Assembly: GCF_037975245.1 (NCBI RefSeq)
Contig: NC_092582.1
Coordinates: 10,580,001-10,644,000, forward strand
Reading direction: 5' to 3'
Length of the DNA stretch: 64,000 nucleotides
DNA from: Apostichopus japonicus
Lineage: Eukaryota; Echinodermata; Holothuroidea; Aspidochirotida; Stichopodidae
Part shown: positions 19,737 to 32,270 of the stretch, in pieces
Layout: every line of letters begins with the position of its first letter
Numbering within the stretch: position 1 is the stretch's first letter
Position numbers and translations under genes: made by a program
Notes under the pieces: model-generated
Databases searched by the model: none
Told to the model about the DNA's origin: nothing
The model's input: only the letters and a program-made list of their open reading frames with translations

Positions 19737-22700
19737 GGGAGCTGTAAGTATTAGTTAATCCACCTAATATCTCAGTCCAAACAGTGGCGCGATGGCTTGG
19801 CGCACTGTACGAGCTGATGATCGAGACTCTCTTTTGCATCCCTGGTTCGAACCCCGGGTGATGACGTCTTTTGCCGATCTTTTACAGCAAGTGCCTACAC
19901 GGGGAGCTGTAAGTATTAGTTAATCCACCTAATATCTCAGTCCAAACAGTGGCGCGATGGCTTGGCGCACTGTACGAGCTGATGATCGAGACTCTCTTTT
20001 GCATCCCTGGTTCGAACCCCGGGTGATGACGTCTTTTGCCGATCTTTTACAGCAAGTGCCTACACGGGGAGCTGTAAGTATTAGTTAATCCACCTAATAT
20101 CTCAGTCCAAACAGTGGCGCGATGGCTTGGCGCACTGTACGAGCTGATGATCGAGACTCTCTTTTGCATCCCTGGTTCGAACCCCGGGTGATGACGTCTT
20201 TTGCCGATCTTTTACAGCAAGTGCCTACACGGGGAGCTGTAAGTATTAGTTAATCCACCTAATATCTCAGTCCAAACAGTGGCGCGATGGCTTGGCGCAC
20301 TGTACGAGCTGATGATCGAGACTCTCTTTTGCATCCCTGGTTCGAACCCCGGGTGATGACGTCTTTTGCCGATCTTTTACAGCAAGTGCCTACACGGGGA
20401 GCTGTAAGTATTAGTTAATCCACCTAATATCTCAGTCCAAACAGTGGCGCGATGGCTTGGCGCACTGTACGAGCTGATGATCGAGACTCTCTTTTGCATC
20501 CCTGGTTCGAACCCCGGGTGATGACGTCTTTTGCCGATCTTTTACAGCAAGTGCCTACACGGGGAGCTGTAAGTATTAGTTAATCCACCTAATATCTCAG
20601 TCCAAACAGTGGCGCGATGGCTTGGCGCACTGTACGAGCTGATGATCGAGACTCTCTTTTGCATCCCTGGTTCGAACCCCGGGTGATGACGTCTTTTGCC
20701 GATCTTTTACAGCAAGTGCCTACACGGGGAGCTGTAAGTATTAGTTAATCCACCTAATATCTCAGTCCAAACAGTGGCGCGATGGCTTGGCGCACTGTAC
20801 GAGCTGATGATCGAGACTCTCTTTTGCATCCCTGGTTCGAACCCCGGGTGATGACGTCTTTTGCCGATCTTTTACAGCAAGTGCCTACACGGGGAGCTGT
20901 AAGTATTAGTTAATCCACCTAATATCTCAGTCCAAACAGTGGCGCGATGGCTTGGCGCACTGTACGAGCTGATGATCGAGACTCTCTTTTGCATCCCTGG
21001 TTCGAACCCCGGGTGATGACGTCTTTTGCCGATCTTTTACAGCAAGTGCCTACACGGGGAGCTGTAAGTATTAGTTAATCCACCTAATATCTCAGTCCAA
21101 ACAGTGGCGCGATGGCTTGGCGCACTGTACGAGCTGATGATCGAGACTCTCTTTTGCATCCCTGGTTCGAACCCCGGGTGATGACGTCTTTTGCCGATCT
21201 TTTACAGCAAGTGCCTACACGGGGAGCTGTAAGTATTAGTTAATCCACCTAATATCTCAGTCCAAACAGTGGCGCGATGGCTTGGCGCACTGTACGAGCT
21301 GATGATCGAGACTCTCTTTTGCATCCCTGGTTCGAACCCCGGGTGATGACGTCTTTTGCCGATCTTTTACAGCAAGTGCCTACACGGGGAGCTGTAAGTA
21401 TTAGTTAATCCACCTAATATCTCAGTCCAAACAGTGGCGCGATGGCTTGGCGCACTGTACGAGCTGATGATCGAGACTCTCTTTTGCATCCCTGGTTCGA
21501 ACCCCGGGTGATGACGTCTTTTGCCGATCTTTTACAGCAAGTGCCTACACGGGGAGCTGTAAGTATTAGTTAATCCACCTAATATCTCAGTCCAAACAGT
21601 GGCGCGATGGCTTGGCGCACTGTACGAGCTGATGATCGAGACTCTCTTTTGCATCCCTGGTTCGAACCCCGGGTGATGACGTCTTTTGCCGATCTTTTAC
21701 AGCAAGTGCCTACACGGGGAGCTGTAAGTATTAGTTAATCCACCTAATATCTCAGTCCAAACAGTGGCGCGATGGCTTGGCGCACTGTACGAGCTGATGA
21801 TCGAGACTCTCTTTTGCATCCCTGGTTCGAACCCCGGGTGATGACGTCTTTTGCCGATCTTTTACAGCAAGTGCCTACACGGGGAGCTGTAAGTATTAGT
21901 TAATCCACCTAATATCTCAGTCCAAACAGTGGCGCGATGGCTTGGCGCACTGTACGAGCTGATGATCGAGACTCTCTTTTGCATCCCTGGTTCGAACCCC
22001 GGGTGATGACGTCTTTTGCCGATCTTTTACAGCAAGTGCCTACACGGGGAGCTGTAAGTATTAGTTAATCCACCTAATATCTCAGTCCAAACAGTGGCGC
22101 GATGGCTTGGCGCACTGTACGAGCTGATGATCGAGACTCTCTTTTGCATCCCTGGTTCGAACCCCGGGTGATGACGTCTTTTGCCGATCTTTTACAGCAA
22201 GTGCCTACACGGGGAGCTGTAAGTATTAGTTAATCCACCTAATATCTCAGTCCAAACAGTGGCGCGATGGCTTGGCGCACTGTACGAGCTGATGATCGAG
22301 ACTCTCTTTTGCATCCCTGGTTCGAACCCCGGGTGATGACGTCTTTTGCCGATCTTTTACAGCAAGTGCCTACACGGGGAGCTGTAAGTATTAGTTAATC
22401 CACCTAATATCTCAGTCCAAACAGTGGCGCGATGGCTTGGCGCACTGTACGAGCTGATGATCGAGACTCTCTTTTGCATCCCTGGTTCGAACCCCGGGTG
22501 ATGACGTCTTTTGCCGATCTTTTACAGCAAGTGCCTACACGGGGAGCTGTAAGTATTAGTTAATCCACCTAATATCTCAGTCCAAACAGTGGCGCGATGG
22601 CTTGGCGCACTGTACGAGCTGATGATCGAGACTCTCTTTTGCATCCCTGGTTCGAACCCCGGGTGATGACGTCTTTTGCCGATCTTTTACAGCAAGTGCC

Positions 22701-25016
22701 TACACGGGGAGCTGTAAGTATTAGTTAATCCACCTAATATCTCAGTCCAAACAGTGGCGCGATGGCTTGGCGCACTGTACGAGCTGATGATCGAGACTCT
22801 CTTTTGCATCCCTGGTTCGAACCCCGGGTGATGACGTCTTTTGCCGATCTTTTACAGCAAGTGCCTACACGGGGAGCTGTAAGTATTAGTTAATCCACCT
22901 AATATCTCAGTCCAAACAGTGGCGCGATGGCTTGGCGCACTGTACGAGCTGATGATCGAGACTCTCTTTTGCATCCCTGGTTCGAACCCCGGGTGATGAC
23001 GTCTTTTGCCGATCTTTTACAGCAAGTGCCTACACGGGGAGCTGTAAGTATTAGTTAATCCACCTAATATCTCAGTCCAAACAGTGGCGCGATGGCTTGG
23101 CGCACTGTACGAGCTGATGATCGAGACTCTCTTTTGCATCCCTGGTTCGAACCCCGGGTGATGACGTCTTTTGCCGATCTTTTACAGCAAGTGCCTACAC
23201 GGGGAGCTGTAAGTATTAGTTAATCCACCTAATATCTCAGTCCAAACAGTGGCGCGATGGCTTGGCGCACTGTACGAGCTGATGATCGAGACTCTCTTTT
23301 GCATCCCTGGTTCGAACCCCGGGTGATGACGTCTTTTGCCGATCTTTTACAGCAAGTGCCTACACGGGGAGCTGTAAGTATTAGTTAATCCACCTAATAT
23401 CTCAGTCCAAACAGTGGCGCGATGGCTTGGCGCACTGTACGAGCTGATGATCGAGACTCTCTTTTGCATCCCTGGTTCGAACCCCGGGTGATGACGTCTT
23501 TTGCCGATCTTTTACAGCAAGTGCCTACACGGGGAGCTGTAAGTATTAGTTAATCCACCTAATATCTCAGTCCAAACAGTGGCGCGATGGCTTGGCGCAC
23601 TGTACGAGCTGATGATCGAGACTCTCTTTTGCATCCCTGGTTCGAACCCCGGGTGATGACGTCTTTTGCCGATCTTTTACAGCAAGTGCCTACACGGGGA
23701 GCTGTAAGTATTAGTTAATCCACCTAATATCTCAGTCCAAACAGTGGCGCGATGGCTTGGCGCACTGTACGAGCTGATGATCGAGACTCTCTTTTGCATC
23801 CCTGGTTCGAACCCCGGGTGATGACGTCTTTTGCCGATCTTTTACAGCAAGTGCCTACACGGGGAGCTGTAAGTATTAGTTAATCCACCTAATATCTCAG
23901 TCCAAACAGTGGCGCGATGGCTTGGCGCACTGTACGAGCTGATGATCGAGACTCTCTTTTGCATCCCTGGTTCGAACCCCGGGTGATGACGTCTTTTGCC
24001 GATCTTTTACAGCAAGTGCCTACACGGGGAGCTGTAAGTATTAGTTAATCCACCTAATATCTCAGTCCAAACAGTGGCGCGATGGCTTGGCGCACTGTAC
24101 GAGCTGATGATCGAGACTCTCTTTTGCATCCCTGGTTCGAACCCCGGGTGATGACGTCTTTTGCCGATCTTTTACAGCAAGTGCCTACACGGGGAGCTGT
24201 AAGTATTAGTTAATCCACCTAATATCTCAGTCCAAACAGTGGCGCGATGGCTTGGCGCACTGTACGAGCTGATGATCGAGACTCTCTTTTGCATCCCTGG
24301 TTCGAACCCCGGGTGATGACGTCTTTTGCCGATCTTTTACAGCAAGTGCCTACACGGGGAGCTGTAAGTATTAGTTAATCCACCTAATATCTCAGTCCAA
24401 ACAGTGGCGCGATGGCTTGGCGCACTGTACGAGCTGATGATCGAGACTCTCTTTTGCATCCCTGGTTCGAACCCCGGGTGATGACGTCTTTTGCCGATCT
24501 TTTACAGCAAGTGCCTACACGGGGAGCTGTAAGTATTAGTTAATCCACCTAATATCTCAGTCCAAACAGTGGCGCGATGGCTTGGCGCACTGTACGAGCT
24601 GATGATCGAGACTCTCTTTTGCATCCCTGGTTCGAACCCCGGGTGATGACGTCTTTTGCCGATCTTTTACAGCAAGTGCCTACACGGGGAGCTGTAAGTA
24701 TTAGTTAATCCACCTAATATCTCAGTCCAAACAGTGGCGCGATGGCTTGGCGCACTGTACGAGCTGATGATCGAGACTCTCTTTTGCATCCCTGGTTCGA
24801 ACCCCGGGTGATGACGTCTTTTGCCGATCTTTTACAGCAAGTGCCTACACGGGGAGCTGTAAGTATTAGTTAATCCACCTAATATCTCAGTCCAAACAGT
24901 GGCGCGATGGCTTGGCGCACTGTACGAGCTGATGATCGAGACTCTCTTTTGCATCCCTGGTTCGAACCCCGGGTGATGACGTCTTTTGCCGATCTTTTAC
25001 AGCAAGTGCCTACACG

Positions 25017-25841
25017 GGGAGCTGTAAGTATTAGTTAATCCACCTAATATCTCAGTCCAAACAGTGGCGCGATGGCTTGGCGCACTGTACGAGCTGATGA
25101 TCGAGACTCTCTTTTGCATCCCTGGTTCGAACCCCGGGTGATGACGTCTTTTGCCGATCTTTTACAGCAGGTGCCTACACGGGGAGCTGTAAGTATTAGT
25201 TAATCCACCTAATATCTCAGTCCAAACAGTGGCGCGATGGCTTGGCGCACTGTACGAGCTGATGATCGAGACTCTCTTTTGCATCCCTGGTTCGAACCCC
25301 GGGTGATGACGTCTTTTGCCGATCTTTTACAGCAGGTGCCTACACGGGGAGCTGTAAGTATTAGTTAATCCACCTAATATCTCAGTCCAAACAGTGGCGC
25401 GATGGCTTGGCGCACTGTACGAGCTGATGATCGAGACTCTCTTTTGCATCCCTGGTTCGAACCCCGGGTGATGACGTCTTTTGCCGATCTTTTACAGCAG
25501 GTGCCTACACGGGGAGCTGTAAGTATTAGGTAATCCACCTAATATCTCAGTCCAAACAGTGGCGCGATGGCTTGGCGCACTGTACGAGCTGATGATCGAG
25601 ACTCTCTTTTGCATCCCTGGTTCGAACCCCGGGTGATGACGTCTTTTGCCGATCTTTTACAGCAAGTGCCTACACGGGGAGCTGTAAGTATTAGGTAATC
25701 CACCTAATATCTCAGTCCAAACAGTGGCGCGATGGCTTGGCGCACTGTACGAGCTGATGATCGAGACTCTCTTTTGCATCCCTGGTTCGAACCCCGGGTG
25801 ATGACGTCTTTTGCCGATCTTTCACAGCAAGTGCCTACACG
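25017..25841 (+). repeat. Second local variant patch in block B
   Basis: Five consecutive units. Those starting at 25017, 25182 and 25347 have G at u154 (25170, 25335, 25500); those starting at 25512 and 25677 have G at u19 (25530, 25695). The last also has T to C at 25823, which breaks its second downstream T4 tract. The same u154 variant appears about 5.4 kb upstream, pointing to a longer-range copy event or recurrent change. Confidence 0.85.
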
Positions 25842-28800
25842 GGGAGCTGTAAGTATTAGTTAATCCACCTAATATCTCAGTCCAAACAGTGGCGCGATGG
25901 CTTGGCGCACTGTACGAGCTGATGATCGAGACTCTCTTTTGCATCCCTGGTTCGAACCCCGGGTGATGACGTCTTTTGCCGATCTTTTACAGCAAGTGCC
26001 TACACGGGGAGCTGTAAGTATTAGTTAATCCACCTAATATCTCAGTCCAAACAGTGGCGCGATGGCTTGGCGCACTGTACGAGCTGATGATCGAGACTCT
26101 CTTTTGCATCCCTGGTTCGAACCCCGGGTGATGACGTCTTTTGCCGATCTTTTACAGCAAGTGCCTACACGGGGAGCTGTAAGTATTAGTTAATCCACCT
26201 AATATCTCAGTCCAAACAGTGGCGCGATGGCTTGGCGCACTGTACGAGCTGATGATCGAGACTCTCTTTTGCATCCCTGGTTCGAACCCCGGGTGATGAC
26301 GTCTTTTGCCGATCTTTTACAGCAAGTGCCTACACGGGGAGCTGTAAGTATTAGTTAATCCACCTAATATCTCAGTCCAAACAGTGGCGCGATGGCTTGG
26401 CGCACTGTACGAGCTGATGATCGAGACTCTCTTTTGCATCCCTGGTTCGAACCCCGGGTGATGACGTCTTTTGCCGATCTTTTACAGCAAGTGCCTACAC
26501 GGGGAGCTGTAAGTATTAGTTAATCCACCTAATATCTCAGTCCAAACAGTGGCGCGATGGCTTGGCGCACTGTACGAGCTGATGATCGAGACTCTCTTTT
26601 GCATCCCTGGTTCGAACCCCGGGTGATGACGTCTTTTGCCGATCTTTTACAGCAAGTGCCTACACGGGGAGCTGTAAGTATTAGTTAATCCACCTAATAT
26701 CTCAGTCCAAACAGTGGCGCGATGGCTTGGCGCACTGTACGAGCTGATGATCGAGACTCTCTTTTGCATCCCTGGTTCGAACCCCGGGTGATGACGTCTT
26801 TTGCCGATCTTTTACAGCAAGTGCCTACACGGGGAGCTGTAAGTATTAGTTAATCCACCTAATATCTCAGTCCAAACAGTGGCGCGATGGCTTGGCGCAC
26901 TGTACGAGCTGATGATCGAGACTCTCTTTTGCATCCCTGGTTCGAACCCCGGGTGATGACGTCTTTTGCCGATCTTTTACAGCAAGTGCCTACACGGGGA
27001 GCTGTAAGTATTAGTTAATCCACCTAATATCTCAGTCCAAACAGTGGCGCGATGGCTTGGCGCACTGTACGAGCTGATGATCGAGACTCTCTTTTGCATC
27101 CCTGGTTCGAACCCCGGGTGATGACGTCTTTTGCCGATCTTTTACAGCAAGTGCCTACACGGGGAGCTGTAAGTATTAGTTAATCCACCTAATATCTCAG
27201 TCCAAACAGTGGCGCGATGGCTTGGCGCACTGTACGAGCTGATGATCGAGACTCTCTTTTGCATCCCTGGTTCGAACCCCGGGTGATGACGTCTTTTGCC
27301 GATCTTTTACAGCAAGTGCCTACACGGGGAGCTGTAAGTATTAGTTAATCCACCTAATATCTCAGTCCAAACAGTGGCGCGATGGCTTGGCGCACTGTAC
27401 GAGCTGATGATCGAGACTCTCTTTTGCATCCCTGGTTCGAACCCCGGGTGATGACGTCTTTTGCCGATCTTTTACAGCAAGTGCCTACACGGGGAGCTGT
27501 AAGTATTAGTTAATCCACCTAATATCTCAGTCCAAACAGTGGCGCGATGGCTTGGCGCACTGTACGAGCTGATGATCGAGACTCTCTTTTGCATCCCTGG
27601 TTCGAACCCCGGGTGATGACGTCTTTTGCCGATCTTTTACAGCAAGTGCCTACACGGGGAGCTGTAAGTATTAGTTAATCCACCTAATATCTCAGTCCAA
27701 ACAGTGGCGCGATGGCTTGGCGCACTGTACGAGCTGATGATCGAGACTCTCTTTTGCATCCCTGGTTCGAACCCCGGGTGATGACGTCTTTTGCCGATCT
27801 TTTACAGCAAGTGCCTACACGGGGAGCTGTAAGTATTAGTTAATCCACCTAATATCTCAGTCCAAACAGTGGCGCGATGGCTTGGCGCACTGTACGAGCT
27901 GATGATCGAGACTCTCTTTTGCATCCCTGGTTCGAACCCCGGGTGATGACGTCTTTTGCCGATCTTTTACAGCAAGTGCCTACACGGGGAGCTGTAAGTA
28001 TTAGTTAATCCACCTAATATCTCAGTCCAAACAGTGGCGCGATGGCTTGGCGCACTGTACGAGCTGATGATCGAGACTCTCTTTTGCATCCCTGGTTCGA
28101 ACCCCGGGTGATGACGTCTTTTGCCGATCTTTTACAGCAAGTGCCTACACGGGGAGCTGTAAGTATTAGTTAATCCACCTAATATCTCAGTCCAAACAGT
28201 GGCGCGATGGCTTGGCGCACTGTACGAGCTGATGATCGAGACTCTCTTTTGCATCCCTGGTTCGAACCCCGGGTGATGACGTCTTTTGCCGATCTTTTAC
28301 AGCAAGTGCCTACACGGGGAGCTGTAAGTATTAGTTAATCCACCTAATATCTCAGTCCAAACAGTGGCGCGATGGCTTGGCGCACTGTACGAGCTGATGA
28401 TCGAGACTCTCTTTTGCATCCCTGGTTCGAACCCCGGGTGATGACGTCTTTTGCCGATCTTTTACAGCAAGTGCCTACACGGGGAGCTGTAAGTATTAGT
28501 TAATCCACCTAATATCTCAGTCCAAACAGTGGCGCGATGGCTTGGCGCACTGTACGAGCTGATGATCGAGACTCTCTTTTGCATCCCTGGTTCGAACCCC
28601 GGGTGATGACGTCTTTTGCCGATCTTTTACAGCAAGTGCCTACACGGGGAGCTGTAAGTATTAGTTAATCCACCTAATATCTCAGTCCAAACAGTGGCGC
28701 GATGGCTTGGCGCACTGTACGAGCTGATGATCGAGACTCTCTTTTGCATCCCTGGTTCGAACCCCGGGTGATGACGTCTTTTGCCGATCTTTTACAGCAA

Positions 28801-31274
28801 GTGCCTACACGGGGAGCTGTAAGTATTAGTTAATCCACCTAATATCTCAGTCCAAACAGTGGCGCGATGGCTTGGCGCACTGTACGAGCTGATGATCGAG
28901 ACTCTCTTTTGCATCCCTGGTTCGAACCCCGGGTGATGACGTCTTTTGCCGATCTTTTACAGCAAGTGCCTACACGGGGAGCTGTAAGTATTAGTTAATC
29001 CACCTAATATCTCAGTCCAAACAGTGGCGCGATGGCTTGGCGCACTGTACGAGCTGATGATCGAGACTCTCTTTTGCATCCCTGGTTCGAACCCCGGGTG
29101 ATGACGTCTTTTGCCGATCTTTTACAGCAAGTGCCTACACGGGGAGCTGTAAGTATTAGTTAATCCACCTAATATCTCAGTCCAAACAGTGGCGCGATGG
29201 CTTGGCGCACTGTACGAGCTGATGATCGAGACTCTCTTTTGCATCCCTGGTTCGAACCCCGGGTGATGACGTCTTTTGCCGATCTTTTACAGCAAAGTGC
29301 CTACACGGGGAGCTGTAAGTATTAGTTAATCCACCTAATATCTCAGTCCAAACAGTGGCGCGATGGCTTGGCGCACTGTACGAGCTGATGATCGAGACTC
29401 TCTTTTGCATCCCCTGGTTCGAACCCCGGGTGATGACGTCTTTTGCCGATCTTTTACAGCAAGTGCCTACTCGGGGAGCTGTAAGTATTAGTTAATCCAC
29501 CTAATATCTCAGTCCAAACAGTGGCGCGATGGCTTGGCGCACTGTACGAGCTGTTGATCGAGACTCTCTTTTGCATCCCTGGTTCGAACCCCGGGTGATG
29601 ACGTCTTTTGCCGATCTTTTACAGCAAGTGCCTACACGGGGAGCTGTAAGTATTAGTTAATCCACCTAATATCTCAGTCCAAACAGTGGCGCGATGGCTT
29701 GGCGCACTGTACGAGCTGATGATCGAGACTCTCTTTTGCATCCCTGGTTCGAAACCCGGGTGATGACGTCTTTTGCCGATCTTTTACAGCAAGTGCCTAC
29801 ACGGGGAGCTGTAAGTATTAGTTAATCCACCTAATATCTCAGTCCAAACAGTGGCGCGATGGCTTGGCGCACTGTACGAGCTGATGATCGAGACTCTCTT
29901 TTGCATCCCTGTTCGAACCCCGGGTGATGACGTCTTTTGCCGATCTTTTACAGCAAGTGCCTACACGGGGAGCTGTAAGTATAGTTAATCCACCTAATAT
30001 CTCAGTCCAAACAGTGGCGCGATGGCTTGGCGCACTGTACGAGCTGATGATCGAGACTCTCTTTTGCATCCCTGGTTCGAACCCCGGGTGATGACGTCTT
30101 TTGCCGATCTTTTACAGCAAGTGCCTACACGGGAGCTGTAAGTATTAGTTAATCCACCTAATATCTCAGTCCAAACAGTGGCGCGATGGCTTGGCGCACT
30201 GTACGAGCTGATGATCGAGACTCTCTTTTGCATCCCTGGTTCGAACCCCGGGTGATGACGTCTTTTGCCGATCTTTTACAGCAAGTGCCTACACGGGGAG
30301 CTGTAAGTATTAGTTAATCCACCTAATATCTCAGTCCAAACAGTGGCGCGATGGCTTGGCGCACTGTACGAGCTGATGATCGAGACCTCTCTTTTGCATC
30401 CTGGTTCGAACCCCGGGTGATGACGTCTTTTGCCGATCTTTTACAGCAAGTGCCTACACGGGGAGCTGTAAGTATTAGTTAATCCACCTAATATCTCAGT
30501 CCAAACAGTGGCGCGATGGCTTGGCGCACTGTACGAGCTGATGATCGAGACTCTCTTTTGCATCCCTGGTTCGAACCCCGGGTGATGACGTCTTTTGCCG
30601 TCTTTTACAGCAAGTGCCTACACGGGGAGCTGTAAGTATTAGTTAATCCACCTAATATCTCAGTCCAAACAGTGGCGCGATGGCTTGGCGCACTGTACGA
30701 GCTGATGATCGAGACTCTCTTTTGCATCCCTGGTTCGAACCCCGGGTGATGACGTCTTTTGCGATCTTTTACAGCAAGTGCCTACACGGGGAGCTGTAAG
30801 TATAGTTAATCCACCTAATATCTCAGTCCAAACAGTGGCGCGATGGCTTGGCGCACTGTACGAGCTGATGATCGAGACTCTCTTTTGCATCCCTGGTTCG
30901 AACCCCGGGTGATGACGTCTTTTGCCGATCTTTTACAGCAAGTGCCTACACGGGAGCTGTAAGTATTAGTTAATCCACCTAATATCTCAGTCCAAACAGT
31001 GGCGCGATGGCTTGGCGCACTGTACGAGCTGATGATCGAGACTCTCTTTTGCATCCCTGGTTCGAACCCCGGGTGATGACGTCTTTTGCCGATCTTTTAC
31101 AGCAAGTGCCTACACGGGAGCTGTAAGTATTAGTTAATCCACCTAATATCTCAGTCCAAACAGTGGCGCGATGGCTTGGCGCACTGTACGAGCTGATGAT
31201 CGAGACTCTCTTTTGCATCCCTGGTTCGAACCCCGGGTGATGACGTCTTTTGCCGATCTTTTACAGCAAGTGCC

Positions 31275-31435
31275 TACACGGGGAGCTGTAAGTATTAGTT
31301 AATCCACCTAATATCTCAGTCCAAACAGTGGCGCGATGGCTTGGCGCACTGTATGGATTTCGAGACTCTCTTTTGCATCCCTGGTTCGAACCCCGGGTGA
31401 TGACGTCTTTTGCCGATCTTTTACAGCAAGTGCCT
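31275..31435 (+). repeat. Copy with a rearranged centre
   Basis: In this block B unit the 12 bases that normally lie between GTA (u71-73) and CGAGACT are replaced at about 31354-31360 by seven unrelated bases (TGGATTT). This is the only copy I found with a net-negative replacement instead of a simple indel or substitution. It destroys the CTGATGA motif but leaves the A-box-like motif and B box. It could be a local repair scar or a consensus error. Confidence 0.75.
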
Positions 31436-32106
31436 ACACGGGGAGCTGTAAGTATTAGTTAATCCACCTAATATCTCAGTCCAAACAGTGGCGCGATGGC
31501 TTGGCGCACTGTACGAGCTGATGATCGAGACTCTCTTTTGCATCCCTGGTTCGAACCCCGGGTGATGACGTCTTTTGCCGATCTTTTACAGCAAGTGCCT
31601 TACACGGGGAGCTGTAAGTATTAGTTAATCCACCTAATATCTCAGTCCAAACAGTGGCGCGATGGCTTGGCGCACTGTTACGAGCTGATGATCGAGACTC
31701 TCTTTTGCATCCCTGGTTCGAACCCCGGGTGATGACGTCTTTTGCCGATCTTTTACAGCAAGTGCCTACACCGGGGAGCTGTAAGTATTAGTTAATCCAC
31801 CTAATATCTCAGTCCAAACAGTGGCGCGATGGCTTGGGCGCACTGTACGAGCTGATGATCGAGACTCTCTTTTGCATCCCTGGTTCGAACCCCGGGTGAT
31901 GACGTCTTTTGCCGATCTTTTACAGCAAGTGCCTACACGGGGGAGCTGTAAGTATTAGTTAATCCACCTAATATCTCAGGTCCAAACAGTGGCGCGATGG
32001 GCTTGGCGCACTGTACGAGCTGATGATCGAGACTCTCTTTTGCATCCTGGTTCGAACCCCGGGTGATGACGTCTTTTGCCGATCTTTTACAGCAAGTGCC
32101 TACACG

Positions 32107-32270
32107 GGGAGCTGTAAGTATTAGTTAATCCACCTAATATCTCAGTCCAAACAGTGGCGCGATGGCTTGGCGCACTGTACGAGCTGATGAGCGAGGCTCT
32201 CTTTTGCATCGTGGTCGAGTCCCGGTGATGACGTCTTTTGCCGATCTTTTAACAGCGAGTTGCCTACATG
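32107..32270 (+). repeat. Hybrid B/C unit
   Basis: The unit has the block B base at u44 (A at 32150) and block C bases from u85 (G at 32191) onward, including the A/C form of the T-arm and G at u153. Blocks B and C are identical between u45 and u84, so the exchange point lies in 32151-32190. The rest of the unit has several one-base losses and gains, making it 164 bp. Upstream units are type B and downstream units type C. It is either a natural unequal-crossover junction or an assembly join. Confidence 0.9.

Larger units (their letters stand above)
14813..32150 (+). repeat. Satellite block B, about 104 copies
   Basis: After a 139-bp partial unit, units start at 14952+165k without any indel to 29142; an irregular zone then runs to the B/C junction. 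The fixed differences from block A are A44, T85, A90, C105, C106, A115, C116, G120, A153 and C164, with A at u56. Local variants are shared by nearby copies: TT at u89-90 at 18835, 19330 and 19495; G at u154 at 19560, 19725, 25170, 25335 and 25500; G at u19 at 25530 and 25695. One single change is at 25823 (u147 T to C). Clustering of shared variants is the footprint of local duplication or gene conversion. Block B units carry TTCGAA and CCCGGG, which A and C lack. Confidence 0.97.
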
